This document shows, piece by piece, positions 23,956 through 31,592 of a DNA stretch of 32,041 nt. The translations under genes were made by a program, and so were the position numbers. This DNA comes from an uncultured Pseudomonadota bacterium. Lineage in GTDB: Bacteria; Myxococcota_A; UBA796; SXON01. The DNA lies in the NCBI GenBank assembly GCA_903875225.1, contig CAIQVJ010000072.1, positions 1 through 32,041 on the forward strand, given 5' to 3'. Positions within the stretch are counted from its first letter, which is position 1, and each line of letters opens with the position of its first letter. The notes beneath the pieces are model-generated. The model had not been told where the DNA came from. It worked only from the letters and a program-made list of their open reading frames with translations, and made no database searches.

Positions 23956-24684
23956 TCACTCGGCCGAGCGGACTTCGACGGCCAGCGACTCGCCGAACAG
24001 ATCGAACGGTTGGGCCTCGACGGATCGACGGAACACGACCAGCATCCGCGCGCCCATCGCCTCGATGCGCTTGTGCGCCGAGTAGCCTCCCACACCCGCT
24101 CCGAGGCCGGGGATCAGTCGGGTGACGCGGCTCACGGCGGTCATCAGCGCGCGCACCGCCACCTGCCTCGCCATCCAGGTCGCCGCCTGCTGGCCAGCGG
24201 GGAGCTGGGACTTGAGCAGCTCAGGCAGGTCGCGTACGCGCATGCCCACCTGCGCCTGTTGCGGCAGTTCGATGTCGTAGGCGGCGGCCACCGCGCGCCA
24301 GAGCACGAGCCTCCCCGCGTCTGTCTCCGGATCGAAGCCGAAGATCACCGCGAGGCGCTGCCCCAGCCGCAGAGCCAGCACCAGCCCGGCGAGCACCTCG
24401 GGCGGGATCGCGACCGCACCGACGAGCCCGCTCGCGACCCCGAGCCCGACCCCCCGCCGCTGCGCGTTCACCACCGTCTTCTTCGAGGCCTCCTCCAGCT
24501 CCTGCGCTGTGGGCCACTGGCCCGCCTGCGGGTCGACGAACAGGAGGCCGTCGCTGCGTAGCTCGCTGCGGATCACCGCCGTGGGCACCGAGACGGCGGC
24601 GTAGAGCGCCGGCAGCAGGTCCCCGTCGAGGCGGTCCCGCACCTCCCCGCCGAGCGTATCGATCAGCACCTGCCAAGGGGTCAT
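23956..24684 (-). CDS. EcsC family protein
   Basis: 242 residues. The central part matches EcsC-family proteins: an amphipathic N-terminus, a Gly/Ala-rich hydrophobic stretch (about 77-112, RRGVGLGVASGLVGAVAIPP then helix), the AVIFGFDPETDAGR segment, and a second Gly-rich hydrophobic stretch near 175-200 (LIPGLGAGVGGYSAHKRI). The biochemical role of this family is unknown; it is found with membrane and exoprotein functions. It probably associates with membranes. It is cotranscribed and translationally coupled with the LptD-like gene and follows the small outer-membrane-like gene by 34 bases. GATAGT lies eight bases before the ATG, with no ribosome binding site. Confidence 0.85.
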   Translation of the reverse strand: MTPWQVLIDTLGGEVRDRLDGDLLPALYAAVSVPTAVIRSELRSDGLLFVDPQAGQWPTAQELEEASKKTVVNAQRRGVGLGVASGLVGAVAIPPEVLAGLVLALRLGQRLAVIFGFDPETDAGRLVLWRAVAAAYDIELPQQAQVGMRVRDLPELLKSQLPAGQQAATWMARQVAVRALMTAVSRVTRLIPGLGAGVGGYSAHKRIEAMGARMLVVFRRSVEAQPFDLFGESLAVEVRSAE

Positions 24685-24692
24685 GACCGGTG

Positions 24693-24698
24693 ACTATC
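24693..24698 (-). promoter_or_regulatory. Putative -10 element of leaderless promoter (EcsC gene)
   Basis: GATAGT on the minus strand with eight bases to the ATG at 24684. It lies in the 34-base gap after the upstream gene, so EcsC and LptD-like genes could be transcribed separately from it. Confidence 0.35.
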
Positions 24699-24718
24699 CG
24701 GGTCGGCCCGCCGCGGTG

Positions 24719-25240
24719 TCAAAACAGGGCACCGAACTCGACCAGGGCCCCGTAGTCGAAGGTGAGGGCGGCTTTTGCGGGCTGGTAGTCGAGCCCGAAC
24801 CAGCCTCCACCCCGGTAGCGCGCGACCCTGGACAGGGCGCCGGAGAAGCCGCCGATCGCCCCCGCCGCGCCCTCCGGCGAGCCGAGGTCCAGCCCGCCTG
24901 TCACGAAGGGCCCGGCGTAGTACCCCACCATGCCCATGGGGATCGCGCGATCCCCGAAGTAGCAGGGCATCGAGACCTGCAGCCGCTCCGAGTAGAGCCA
25001 GCCTGGACCCGAGAGGTTGAGCACGTAGCCGACCGAGGGCTGCAGGCGGATGTCCCAGCGGGGCGCAAAGCGGTATTCGAAGCTGACGGGCGCGAGGTCG
25101 AGCATCGCGAAGTTCAGGCCGTCGCTGTTCCCGCCCACCCCGGAGATCGGCACCCGCCCGCCAAGGTAGACGCGCGCATCGTCGGGGCCGAGCTTCGGCG
25201 TCGCAGCGACTGCGGTGTGGAGGAGGAGGAGCATCAGCAT
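24719..25240 (-). CDS. Small secreted, probably outer-membrane beta-barrel protein
   Basis: The 173-residue product has a short Leu-rich signal peptide (MLMLLLLHTAVAA). The mature part has alternating polar/hydrophobic strands with many Tyr, Phe and Gly (DIRLQPSVGYVLNL, VGYYAGPFVTGGLDLG, GGGWFGLDY). It ends in Phe, as many outer-membrane barrels do. No specific family is recognised. It resembles small OmpW- or OmpX-like barrels in layout only. It heads the minus-strand envelope run. AATAAG lies nine bases before the ATG, and there is no ribosome binding site. It is divergent from the lipoprotein at 25332. Confidence 0.75.
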   Translation of the reverse strand: MLMLLLLHTAVAATPKLGPDDARVYLGGRVPISGVGGNSDGLNFAMLDLAPVSFEYRFAPRWDIRLQPSVGYVLNLSGPGWLYSERLQVSMPCYFGDRAIPMGMVGYYAGPFVTGGLDLGSPEGAAGAIGGFSGALSRVARYRGGGWFGLDYQPAKAALTFDYGALVEFGALF

Positions 25241-25318
25241 GCTTCGGCCCTTATTCGAAAACCGTGGGAGACCGCGACCCGGGGCGCGGAGAATCCGTCA
25301 CGGTGCACGGAAATGGCG

Positions 25319-25324
25319 TAGACT
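25319..25324 (+). promoter_or_regulatory. Putative -10 element of leaderless promoter (lipoprotein gene)
   Basis: TAGACT is followed by seven bases and the GTG at 25332. No ribosome binding site or clear -35 box is visible. Confidence 0.35.
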
Positions 25325-25331
25325 GGGCCTC

Positions 25332-26141
25332 GTGAAACGCCTCGACCTCCGCTCGCCCCTGCTGTTCGCAATCGCCATCGCGTTGCTCCCCGGCTGTCGC
25401 CACCTCCCCGAGGCTCCCCAGGAACTCGACGAGCTTTGCGGCTACCTCTTCCAGCACGCGAACGACGAGCCCGAGGACCTCACGATCGAGGCCGGCGCCA
25501 TCAACCTCGATGCCTGGCTCGACATCAACATCGACGCCACCGCGGAGGGCTACTCGGTCAACACGCTCTCCGACGATGCCGTGAACGCCCTGGACGACGG
25601 CGACCGCTCCCTCGACGGCGTGAAGGGCGCCGCGGTGGGCTACACCTCGGAGAACGACCTCGAGACGTTGATGAGCACGCTGGTGTCGGCGAGCCCGGCG
25701 GACATGTACCCGGACGAGTACCTGTCCTTCCAGCGCACCTGGAACGGGGATCCGGACTGCTTCGCCGCAGGCGACTGTGATTCGTTGGAGGCCGAGAGCT
25801 TCTCGACGCTCAGCCTCCCGGCGGGCATCCAGGCCGACGTGGACTCGATGGTGCAATACCGGTGGGTCGACACCGAGGACTTCGGCCGGATCGCGGTCCA
25901 GCGTACGTGGATGCACGTTCCCCCGACGTTGAACGTGACCTGGCTGACCGTGGACCAGCAGTACTACGTCTGGATGTTCATCCCGAACAACGACGCCGGG
26001 GGCTCGCGCAGCATCCAGGCGACCTGGATGGTGGCGAGCTTCCTCGGCACCGCGCCGCCTGAGGACTTCGTGCTGAACACCGTCGTCAGCTCCATGCAGG
26101 GGAACTCGACCGGGCTCGACGACTGGATCGCCTCCCACTAG
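25332..26141 (+). CDS. Hypothetical lipoprotein
   Basis: From the GTG at 25332 the protein has 269 residues and a textbook lipoprotein signal: KR at positions 2-3, a hydrophobic core and lipobox LPGC with C22. The frame extends upstream to 25215, but that part has no signal and would place the lipobox internally. The mature protein is acidic and shows no known domain. Cys37 (ELCGYLF) and the pair C-x5-C at about 174-180 (DCFAAGDC) could form disulfides. The strand-rich middle and C-terminus contain many Trp and Tyr. It is presumably anchored to the outer membrane facing the periplasm or surface. The metal-binding-repeat gene starts 49 bases later in the same direction. Confidence 0.82.
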   Translation: MKRLDLRSPLLFAIAIALLPGCRHLPEAPQELDELCGYLFQHANDEPEDLTIEAGAINLDAWLDINIDATAEGYSVNTLSDDAVNALDDGDRSLDGVKGAAVGYTSENDLETLMSTLVSASPADMYPDEYLSFQRTWNGDPDCFAAGDCDSLEAESFSTLSLPAGIQADVDSMVQYRWVDTEDFGRIAVQRTWMHVPPTLNVTWLTVDQQYYVWMFIPNNDAGGSRSIQATWMVASFLGTAPPEDFVLNTVVSSMQGNSTGLDDWIASH

Positions 26142-26164
26142 CCACGGAAGGGCGGGTTTTCGGC

Positions 26165-26170
26165 TACACT
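26165..26170 (+). promoter_or_regulatory. Putative -10 element before the MopE-repeat gene
   Basis: TACACT lies 20 bases before the GTG at 26191. Unlike the leaderless cases, a GGAG ribosome binding site (26182-26185) fits between the expected transcript start and the start codon. No clear -35 box is seen. Confidence 0.3.
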
Positions 26171-26190
26171 GCGCTCCCTTCGGAGCCTCC

Positions 26191-27186
26191 GTGACCCTGT
26201 TCACCCTCGCAGCCCTCGCGCTCCTCCCGAGCTTGAGTCACCCCGCTTTTGCGACCACCACCGACGTCGTGGGCGACACCGGCACGTACAACAACAACGG
26301 GGACATGCTGAAGCTCGTCTCGTTCAACGTGACGTCTGCGGCGGTGATCACGGAGCTGCGGTTCGCGGTCTACAACTACAGCTCCACGGGTACGCCCACG
26401 CTCGTGGTCTACCACCTGATCGGGGACACCTTCCAGCTCGTCGACCAGGTGCCCGCCACGGGCCTGCCCAGCACCGGCCAGGGCTGGGCGACGGCCTCCG
26501 GCGTGCAATGGGTGCTCGCCCCGGGCCAGACCTACGCCATCGGCGCGTACGTGCCGGGTAGCTGGTACTACTACTATGGCAGCACGGTCGAGAACACGTC
26601 GTTCGGCCAGGCCCAGGGCGGGTACCGGTACACCGCCGACACCGTGCCGGACTCGTTCCAGGCCACGCTCGAGTCCTACATCTACTACATGGAGCTCGAC
26701 AGCGAGGACCCCGACGTCGACAACGACGGCGTGATCGCCGCCGAGTGGGGCGGCGCCGACTGCGACGACAACAACCCGGCCGTGGGCGCGGCCTCCCCGG
26801 AGATCCCGTACGACGGCATCGACCAGGACTGCAGCGGCAGCGATCTCACGGACGTGGACGGCGATGGACAGGATGCCACGGTGGTGGGCGGCGCGGACTG
26901 CAACGACAACGACACGACCGTCGCGGCCGGGGCGCCCGAGGTGTGCGGCGACGGCGTCGATCAGGACTGCAACGGCAGCGATCTCGCCTGCGACTCCGGC
27001 GGGGACACCGACCCCGACAGCGGTGTGGACGACACCGGGGGCGGCGGACCCGGTGGGGGCAACGGGAAGGGTGGGGCCCTGGACATCTCGCCGCAGGGCT
27101 GCGGGTGCGCGAGCGCCCCGTCGGTTCCGGGCGCGCTCGGGTTGGGGCTGATCGCGGGTGCGATGCTGATCCGCCGCCGCCGGTGA
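26191..27186 (+). CDS. Secreted protein with MopE-type metal-binding repeats and MYXO-CTERM-like tail
   Basis: 331 residues starting at a GTG, with GGAG five bases upstream. A signal peptide (1-21, ending in AFA) precedes a beta-rich domain (22-170, with Tyr-rich strands) of unknown family. Residues about 175-270 hold two copies of the MopE putative metal-binding motif: D-x-D-x-D-G, a Gly-(G/A)-Ala-Asp-Cys-(D/N)-Asp-Asn segment, and GIDQDC-x-GSD or GVDQDCNGSD. An acidic Asp/Gly linker leads to a C-terminal tag: GCGCASAPS, a hydrophobic helix and RRRR. This is the layout of MYXO-CTERM surface-sorted proteins. It probably binds Ca or other divalent ions at the cell surface and is processed at the Cys-rich tag. 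Confidence 0.9.
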   Translation: MTLFTLAALALLPSLSHPAFATTTDVVGDTGTYNNNGDMLKLVSFNVTSAAVITELRFAVYNYSSTGTPTLVVYHLIGDTFQLVDQVPATGLPSTGQGWATASGVQWVLAPGQTYAIGAYVPGSWYYYYGSTVENTSFGQAQGGYRYTADTVPDSFQATLESYIYYMELDSEDPDVDNDGVIAAEWGGADCDDNNPAVGAASPEIPYDGIDQDCSGSDLTDVDGDGQDATVVGGADCNDNDTTVAAGAPEVCGDGVDQDCNGSDLACDSGGDTDPDSGVDDTGGGGPGGGNGKGGALDISPQGCGCASAPSVPGALGLGLIAGAMLIRRRR

Positions 27187-27204
27187 CCCGCGGCGGCTGA
27201 TCGG

Positions 27205-28341
27205 TCACGTCCGGGAGGGCGGCCTGCGGGCGTTGCGCCTGTCGTCTTCTGTCGTGATGGTCTCCACGTCGGAGAGGTCGAGACCGTCGACGCCGTCGGT
27301 CCAGCCCGAGGCGCGCAGCAGGTCGGCGAACCTGTCGGGTGCAGGGGGGAGCTTCGCCTCTCCGGGCGCCGGCACGTGCGTGACCTCCAGCGCGTGATCC
27401 GCGCTGCGGATCTGGCTCGTGAGCGAGCCGAGGAGGCTCTCCCGCCAGCGAAGGCGTTGGCGTCCGCGCAGGTGCTTGTACCCGGAGATCCCGTCCATGC
27501 GGTAGAGCCAGCAGGGCGTTGCCGCGACGCAGCTCGCCGTGCGGGCTCCCCGCTCGATCAGGGCGTTCACCCCCAGCATCGCGCCGGCCTCCAGGGTCGC
27601 GAGGCGCTCGGCCTGCCCGCCGCGAACGTTCCGGAGCACGTCCACGCGCCCGGATGCGAGCAACCACGCGGAGGTCCCGGGCTCGCCCTCGAGGAAGAGG
27701 ATCGTGCCCGCGCCCACGGCCTCCGGGGTGAACCCCGTCGCGATCGCGTTGATGGTGGCGTGGTCGGCGTCGCCGAGCCCCGGCAGGCGCTCGAGCAGCG
27801 GGGTGATGGGGGGGCAGGGGGTGTCCAGCAGCCCGGGGCGCAGCGCGTTCCAGAGCCGGACCAGGGCGGTGCGCTGCTTCCGGGCGGGAGCGGCCTCGGT
27901 ACCCGTGTTGCTCTGCGCGACTCGCAGGTTTGCAGCGTGGATCCGGCGGACGAGAGCGTGGTGTGCAAGCTCGACGACGGCCTCGTAGAGCCCGCTCTGG
28001 CCATCCCGAAGCGCTTGCAGCCGCTCGGCCCGCAGCGTGAGCACCCGACACCCGTCCACCGCTCGGAGCGTGACGGTCCGGGTGTGGTCGCGCAGGAACG
28101 CCGAGGCCTCCCCGAGCACCTCGCCGGCGAGCACCTTCCCGACCTGCTTCCCCTGTTTTTCGACCGTCATCTCCCCGGACACGAGCACAGCGAGGCCGTC
28201 GGCGGGCTGGCCCTCCGCCCAGAGCGTGCGCCCCTTCTCCAGCGTGATCTGCACCCACAAGGGCGCTGCGGCGATGAGGTCCAGCGCGGGGACGCCCCGC
28301 AGGGCCGGGATCGATGCGAGGTCCTGGGCGACGGTGGGCAT
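27205..28341 (-). CDS. Tandem cyclic nucleotide-binding domain protein
   Basis: From the ATG at 28341, 378 residues with two CNB domains. The first (about 20-125) has a cassette GEVLGEASAFLRDHTRTVTLRA with the expected Glu (E78) and Arg (R88). The second (about 215-335) keeps the fold (ILFLEGEPGTSAWLLASGRV) and an ARTAS segment, but has GAMLGVNALI where FGE(M/L)A is expected. The ribose-binding Glu is thus replaced by Val, so it may be structural or bind poorly. There is no output domain or membrane helix. The layout recalls regulatory subunits of cyclic-nucleotide-dependent kinases, though this is inference. It is divergent from bioB. AATAAG lies seven bases before the ATG and no ribosome binding site is present. 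Confidence 0.88.
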   Translation of the reverse strand: MPTVAQDLASIPALRGVPALDLIAAAPLWVQITLEKGRTLWAEGQPADGLAVLVSGEMTVEKQGKQVGKVLAGEVLGEASAFLRDHTRTVTLRAVDGCRVLTLRAERLQALRDGQSGLYEAVVELAHHALVRRIHAANLRVAQSNTGTEAAPARKQRTALVRLWNALRPGLLDTPCPPITPLLERLPGLGDADHATINAIATGFTPEAVGAGTILFLEGEPGTSAWLLASGRVDVLRNVRGGQAERLATLEAGAMLGVNALIERGARTASCVAATPCWLYRMDGISGYKHLRGRQRLRWRESLLGSLTSQIRSADHALEVTHVPAPGEAKLPPAPDRFADLLRASGWTDGVDGLDLSDVETITTEDDRRNARRPPSRT

Positions 28342-28390
28342 GGGCCCACTTATTCCGCCCGTCCGCGCCGCGGAGCGCACGGGCCGGAGG

Positions 28391-28401
28391 CGGGTTACCC
28401 G
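28391..28401. promoter_or_regulatory. Short palindrome in bioB upstream region
   Basis: CGGGTTACCCG is a perfect inverted repeat with five-base arms around a central T. It lies 21 bases before the bioB start and between divergent genes. It could be an operator for either gene, but is short and GC-rich. It does not look like a BirA site. Confidence 0.2.
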
Positions 28402-28422
28402 CGCCGCCTCTGGAGCTCGTGT

Positions 28423-29487
28423 ATGGCTGACTTGATCGACTGGAGTGACATCCTCTCCAACGCAGAGCGCGGGGTCGGGATCTCTGCGGAGCAGGCCCTT
28501 GCGATCGTGCGCCTGACGGATCCGCAGGACCTGCAGCGCCTGTGGCAGACGGCCGAGGCTTCGCGTAGGGAACACAAGGGAAACTTCGTGAACACCTGCG
28601 GCATCTCGAACGCGAAGTCCGGGCGCTGCCCCGAGGTTTGCAGCTTCTGCAGCCAGTCCGCACACTTCGAGACAGACGCGCCGAAGTACCAACTCAAGGA
28701 CGTCGAGACGCTTCGGGCCGAGGCCCGGGACGCCTGGGAGCACGGCGTGCGCGAGTTCAGCCTCGTGGCGAGCGGGCGTGCGATGACGAACCGCAAGGAG
28801 CTCGACACCATCAAGGCGGCGGTGACGGCGATCCGGGAGGACACCGGCATGCAGACCTGTGCTTCGCTCGGCTTGATGTCGAAGCAGCACCTCTCCGAGC
28901 TCAAAGACGCCGGCATGCAGGCCGTGCACCACAACCTGGAGACGGCGCGCTCGTTCCACGCCAGCATCGTGAGCTCCCACAGCTACGACGACGAGGTGGA
29001 CACGATCCGCGCGGCGCGTGACCTCGGCATGTACACCTGCTCGGGCGGCATCTTCGGGATGGGGGAGAGCTGGGCGCAGCGCGTCGAACTGGCGATGGAG
29101 CTGCGGGAGCTCGACGTGGACTCTGTCCCGTTGAACTTCCTCAACCCGCGCCCGGGCACGCCGCTCGAGGAGAGCAGGGAGCTCACAGCCGAGGACTGCC
29201 TGAAGATCATCGCGATCTTCCGGCTTGTGTTGCCTACGAAAGACCTGATCGTGTGTGGTGGTCGCAGCGTGAACCTCGGCGAGCGGCAGGCCGACATCTT
29301 CCGCGCCGGCGCCAACGGCGTGATGCTCGGCAACTACCTCACCACCGCGGGGCGCGAGGCGGATGACGACCTCGCGATGATCGAGGAGCAAGGCATGGTG
29401 ATCCGCCCGCCGCCGCACATGCCGCACCCGCCGAGCTTGCGCCCGGGCGTCCGCTCGGAGGGGACAGACAAGAACGGCGTGGCGTGA
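28423..29487 (+). CDS. bioB: Biotin synthase BioB
   Basis: BioB is a radical SAM enzyme that inserts sulfur into dethiobiotin. The 354-residue product has the radical SAM motif C69-x3-C73-x2-C76 (GRCPEVCSFCSQ). It also has the family segments QTCASLG (C146), YTCSGGIFGMGE (C206), NFLNPRPGTPLE, and the cluster arginine R281 in CGGRSVNLGER. The position that supplies the first cysteine of the auxiliary cluster (E. coli C97) is Ser113 here (FSLVASGR), as in some anaerobe-type BioBs. The ATG at 28423 has GGAG at 28412-28415, seven bases upstream. The bioF gene overlaps its stop codon by four bases, so the two are translationally coupled. Confidence 0.95.
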   Translation: MADLIDWSDILSNAERGVGISAEQALAIVRLTDPQDLQRLWQTAEASRREHKGNFVNTCGISNAKSGRCPEVCSFCSQSAHFETDAPKYQLKDVETLRAEARDAWEHGVREFSLVASGRAMTNRKELDTIKAAVTAIREDTGMQTCASLGLMSKQHLSELKDAGMQAVHHNLETARSFHASIVSSHSYDDEVDTIRAARDLGMYTCSGGIFGMGESWAQRVELAMELRELDVDSVPLNFLNPRPGTPLEESRELTAEDCLKIIAIFRLVLPTKDLIVCGGRSVNLGERQADIFRAGANGVMLGNYLTTAGREADDDLAMIEEQGMVIRPPPHMPHPPSLRPGVRSEGTDKNGVA

Positions 29488-30578
29488 GCCGCTACGCCGC
29501 CTGGCGGGCAAGGGCTGACGACCTCGAGAGCAGCGGCCTCCGGCGTACGCTCCGCGCGCTGGTGCCGGTCTCGTCCACGCGCGCTGCGCTGCCCGACGGG
29601 CAGGTGTGCGACGTGTTCAGCTCCAACGACTACCTCGGCCTCGCGGAGCATCCCGACCTGCGGGCGGCCATGCAGAGCGGCGGGGCCGGGGCTGCCCGGT
29701 TGATCTCCGGCAACCGGCGCGGGCACGACGCGCTCGAAGATGCGCTCGGCGAGTGGATGGGCCGACCGGTCACGCTCTTCGGCAGCGGCTACCTCGCGAA
29801 CCTCGCGGTGTACGCCACGCTGTTCGGGGAAGGGGATCTCGTCGCGAGCGATGCCCAGAACCACGCGTCGATCATCGACGGACTGCGGCTCTCGCGGTGC
29901 GCGCGGTCGGTCCTGCCGCACGGCAGCGCGCGCATCCCCGAGGGCACTACAGCGATCGCGGTCGAAGGGCTGTACTCGATGGCCGGTGACCTCGCGCCGT
30001 TCCTCGACCTTCCGTCGCCGCACGTTTCCGGCTCGCCGATGCTGGTCGTGGACGAAGCCCACGCCGTCGGATGCCTCGGCCCCGGGGGCAGGGGTGTGGC
30101 GTCGTCGTTCGGGATCACGCCCGACGTCGTGGTGGGCACGCTGGGGAAGGCGTTCGGGGCGGCCGGCGCCTTCGTGGTGGGGCCTCCCGAGGTGCGTGAG
30201 CTGATGATCTCCTCCGCCCGGCCGTTCATCTACACGACCGCGATGCCGGAGGGCCTCGCCCTGGCAGGTCTGGTCGGGCTGGGCCTCGCGAACGACGAAC
30301 GGCGGGAGCGACTGGCCGCCAACACCGCGCGGTTGCGGAGGGGTCTGGCGCAGGTCGGGGTGCGGGCCGGCGGCGTCGCGCACATCGTCCCGATCGTCAC
30401 GGGCACGCACACGATGCAGATGGCGGCGGCGTTGTTGAAGCGCGGGCTGCTGGTCGGGGCGGTGCGCTACCCGACCGTGGCGCGAGGGCAGGAGCGGCTG
30501 CGGATCACAGTCTCGGCGGCGCACTCGGGGGAGCAGATCGAGCGGTTGGTGGAGGGGTTGGCGGGGGTCGGTGTCTGA
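29484..30578 (+). CDS. bioF: 8-amino-7-oxononanoate synthase BioF
   Basis: BioF is a PLP enzyme joining pimeloyl-thioester and alanine in biotin synthesis. The 364-residue protein has SSNDYLGLAEHP near 46, the stacking His127 in QNHASIIDG, D190/H193 in VVDEAHAVG and the PLP lysine K222 in GTLGKAFGAAG. These fit the E. coli enzyme (H133, D204, H207, K236) with conserved spacing. Other alpha-oxoamine synthases such as Kbl share the motifs, but the bioB neighbour supports BioF. The GTG start at 29484 overlaps the bioB stop (GTGA). bioA, bioD and the pimelate genes are not in the window. Confidence 0.93.
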   Translation: MSRYAAWRARADDLESSGLRRTLRALVPVSSTRAALPDGQVCDVFSSNDYLGLAEHPDLRAAMQSGGAGAARLISGNRRGHDALEDALGEWMGRPVTLFGSGYLANLAVYATLFGEGDLVASDAQNHASIIDGLRLSRCARSVLPHGSARIPEGTTAIAVEGLYSMAGDLAPFLDLPSPHVSGSPMLVVDEAHAVGCLGPGGRGVASSFGITPDVVVGTLGKAFGAAGAFVVGPPEVRELMISSARPFIYTTAMPEGLALAGLVGLGLANDERRERLAANTARLRRGLAQVGVRAGGVAHIVPIVTGTHTMQMAAALLKRGLLVGAVRYPTVARGQERLRITVSAAHSGEQIERLVEGLAGVGV

Positions 30579-30668
30579 GCGGTCCTGGCGGCGGCCCGGC
30601 CCGTGCGCAGCGGCGCCCGACGGCCTACCGGTTTGGTCGCTGGGGGGATTTCGTGGGAGGCCTCGTCG

Positions 30669-31460
30669 CTACGGCGCATCCGTGGTCCCCGTGAAGTAGC
30701 CGTCGGACCAGGGGACCTGCCCGTCGCAAGCGGTGGTGCCGTCAAACGTGTAGGTGAGCGTCGCGAGGGTGCCGACGAGGACGAGGGTCCCCCCATCCGG
30801 CTCGGCGGCGCAGCTTCCGGCGTGCGAGAGGGCCAATGCACCGCTGAAGGTGTCGTGCGCCACGGGGCTCACGAGGCTGCCGGAGGCCACGACCGTCGCG
30901 GCGGAGCCGCTCCGCCACGCCTGCCATGCGCGGTAATCGACCGTCCATCCTACATACTCCAGCGTGATCCCGGTGCTGTTCTCGTTGTTGTAGTCGAGGT
31001 CCACGTCGGTCAGCAGCTCCCCGGTGGCAAGGTTGAGCGCCTGCCTCCCGAGCTCGTGGCCGCGGTAGCCGAAGTCGCCGGCGACGCTCAGTCCGTAGGT
31101 GATCGTCGTTGCCTCCTCGAGGGTGGCAAGCACGTCCTCGCCGCTCCACACGGTCGTCCCCTCGTCCGTCACACATCCGTCGCCCACAAGGGCGATGGTC
31201 TCGCCGCGATCCACCCGCGCGGGGCACGCGTCGGCGGGCGTCTCGTCGAAGCGGACGAGGGTTTCCTCGTACAGGTCGGGGGCGCCCACCGCGGCGACGG
31301 TAAGCAATTGCGATAGGATGAACGCCGAGTATGGCGCGTCGACGTCTGAATCGGTGTCGGTGTCGGCGTCCGTGTCGGCGTCTGCGTCCGTGTCGGCGTC
31401 TGCGTCCGGCGCATCGCTTGAAGGAGCCGAAACGCAGGCAACCATGCAGAGGGTCAGCAT
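30669..31460 (-). CDS. Lipoprotein with Asp/Thr-rich linker, unknown C-terminal domain
   Basis: From the ATG at 31460 the protein has 263 residues. The leader is only eight residues (MLTLCMVA) before a lipobox-like Cys9, as short as that of the GH18 lipoprotein. An Asp-Ala/Asp-Thr linker (about 16-43) follows. The remaining 215 residues are unrecognised: beta-rich, with Cys residues near 73, 90, 231 and 248 that may pair in disulfides, and a likely globular exported fold. An upstream start at 31505 would add 15 residues before the leader and is less likely. TATCGT lies five bases before the ATG. It is convergent to bioF with a 90-base gap. Confidence 0.75.
   Translation of the reverse strand: MLTLCMVACVSAPSSDAPDADADTDADADTDADTDTDSDVDAPYSAFILSQLLTVAAVGAPDLYEETLVRFDETPADACPARVDRGETIALVGDGCVTDEGTTVWSGEDVLATLEEATTITYGLSVAGDFGYRGHELGRQALNLATGELLTDVDLDYNNENSTGITLEYVGWTVDYRAWQAWRSGSAATVVASGSLVSPVAHDTFSGALALSHAGSCAAEPDGGTLVLVGTLATLTYTFDGTTACDGQVPWSDGYFTGTTDAP
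31351..31410 (-). repeat. Low-complexity GTGTCG/GCGTCC repeat encoding Asp-Thr/Asp-Ala linker
   Basis: Hexamer-like tract on the plus strand that encodes the linker of the lipoprotein. It is the same kind of repeat as at 13081-13170, and its length may change by slippage. Confidence 0.8.
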
Positions 31461-31465
31461 GCCCC

Positions 31466-31471
31466 ACGATA
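31466..31471 (-). promoter_or_regulatory. Putative -10 element of leaderless promoter (lipoprotein gene)
   Basis: TATCGT on the minus strand with five bases to the ATG at 31460 and no ribosome binding site. Confidence 0.3.
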
Positions 31472-31592
31472 CCGGCGAGCTTCCCGGGTGCGCTGCACTA
31501 CACACTCTCCATGGAGGAAAGGAAGCACGAACGGGTCACCTCAAAGCACACCCCGGCAGGGTACACCCTCCGGGGCCGCCTCCGCAAGCTCT

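Noticed and set aside
23955..24095. 47-residue N-terminal extension of the LptD-like frame
   Set aside because: It overlaps the EcsC-family gene in another frame, is Arg/Ser-rich and gives no signal peptide. The GTG at 23954 fits the coupled arrangement.
30579..30668. Terminator between bioF and the convergent lipoprotein gene
   Set aside because: No convincing stem-loop or T-tract was found in the gap.
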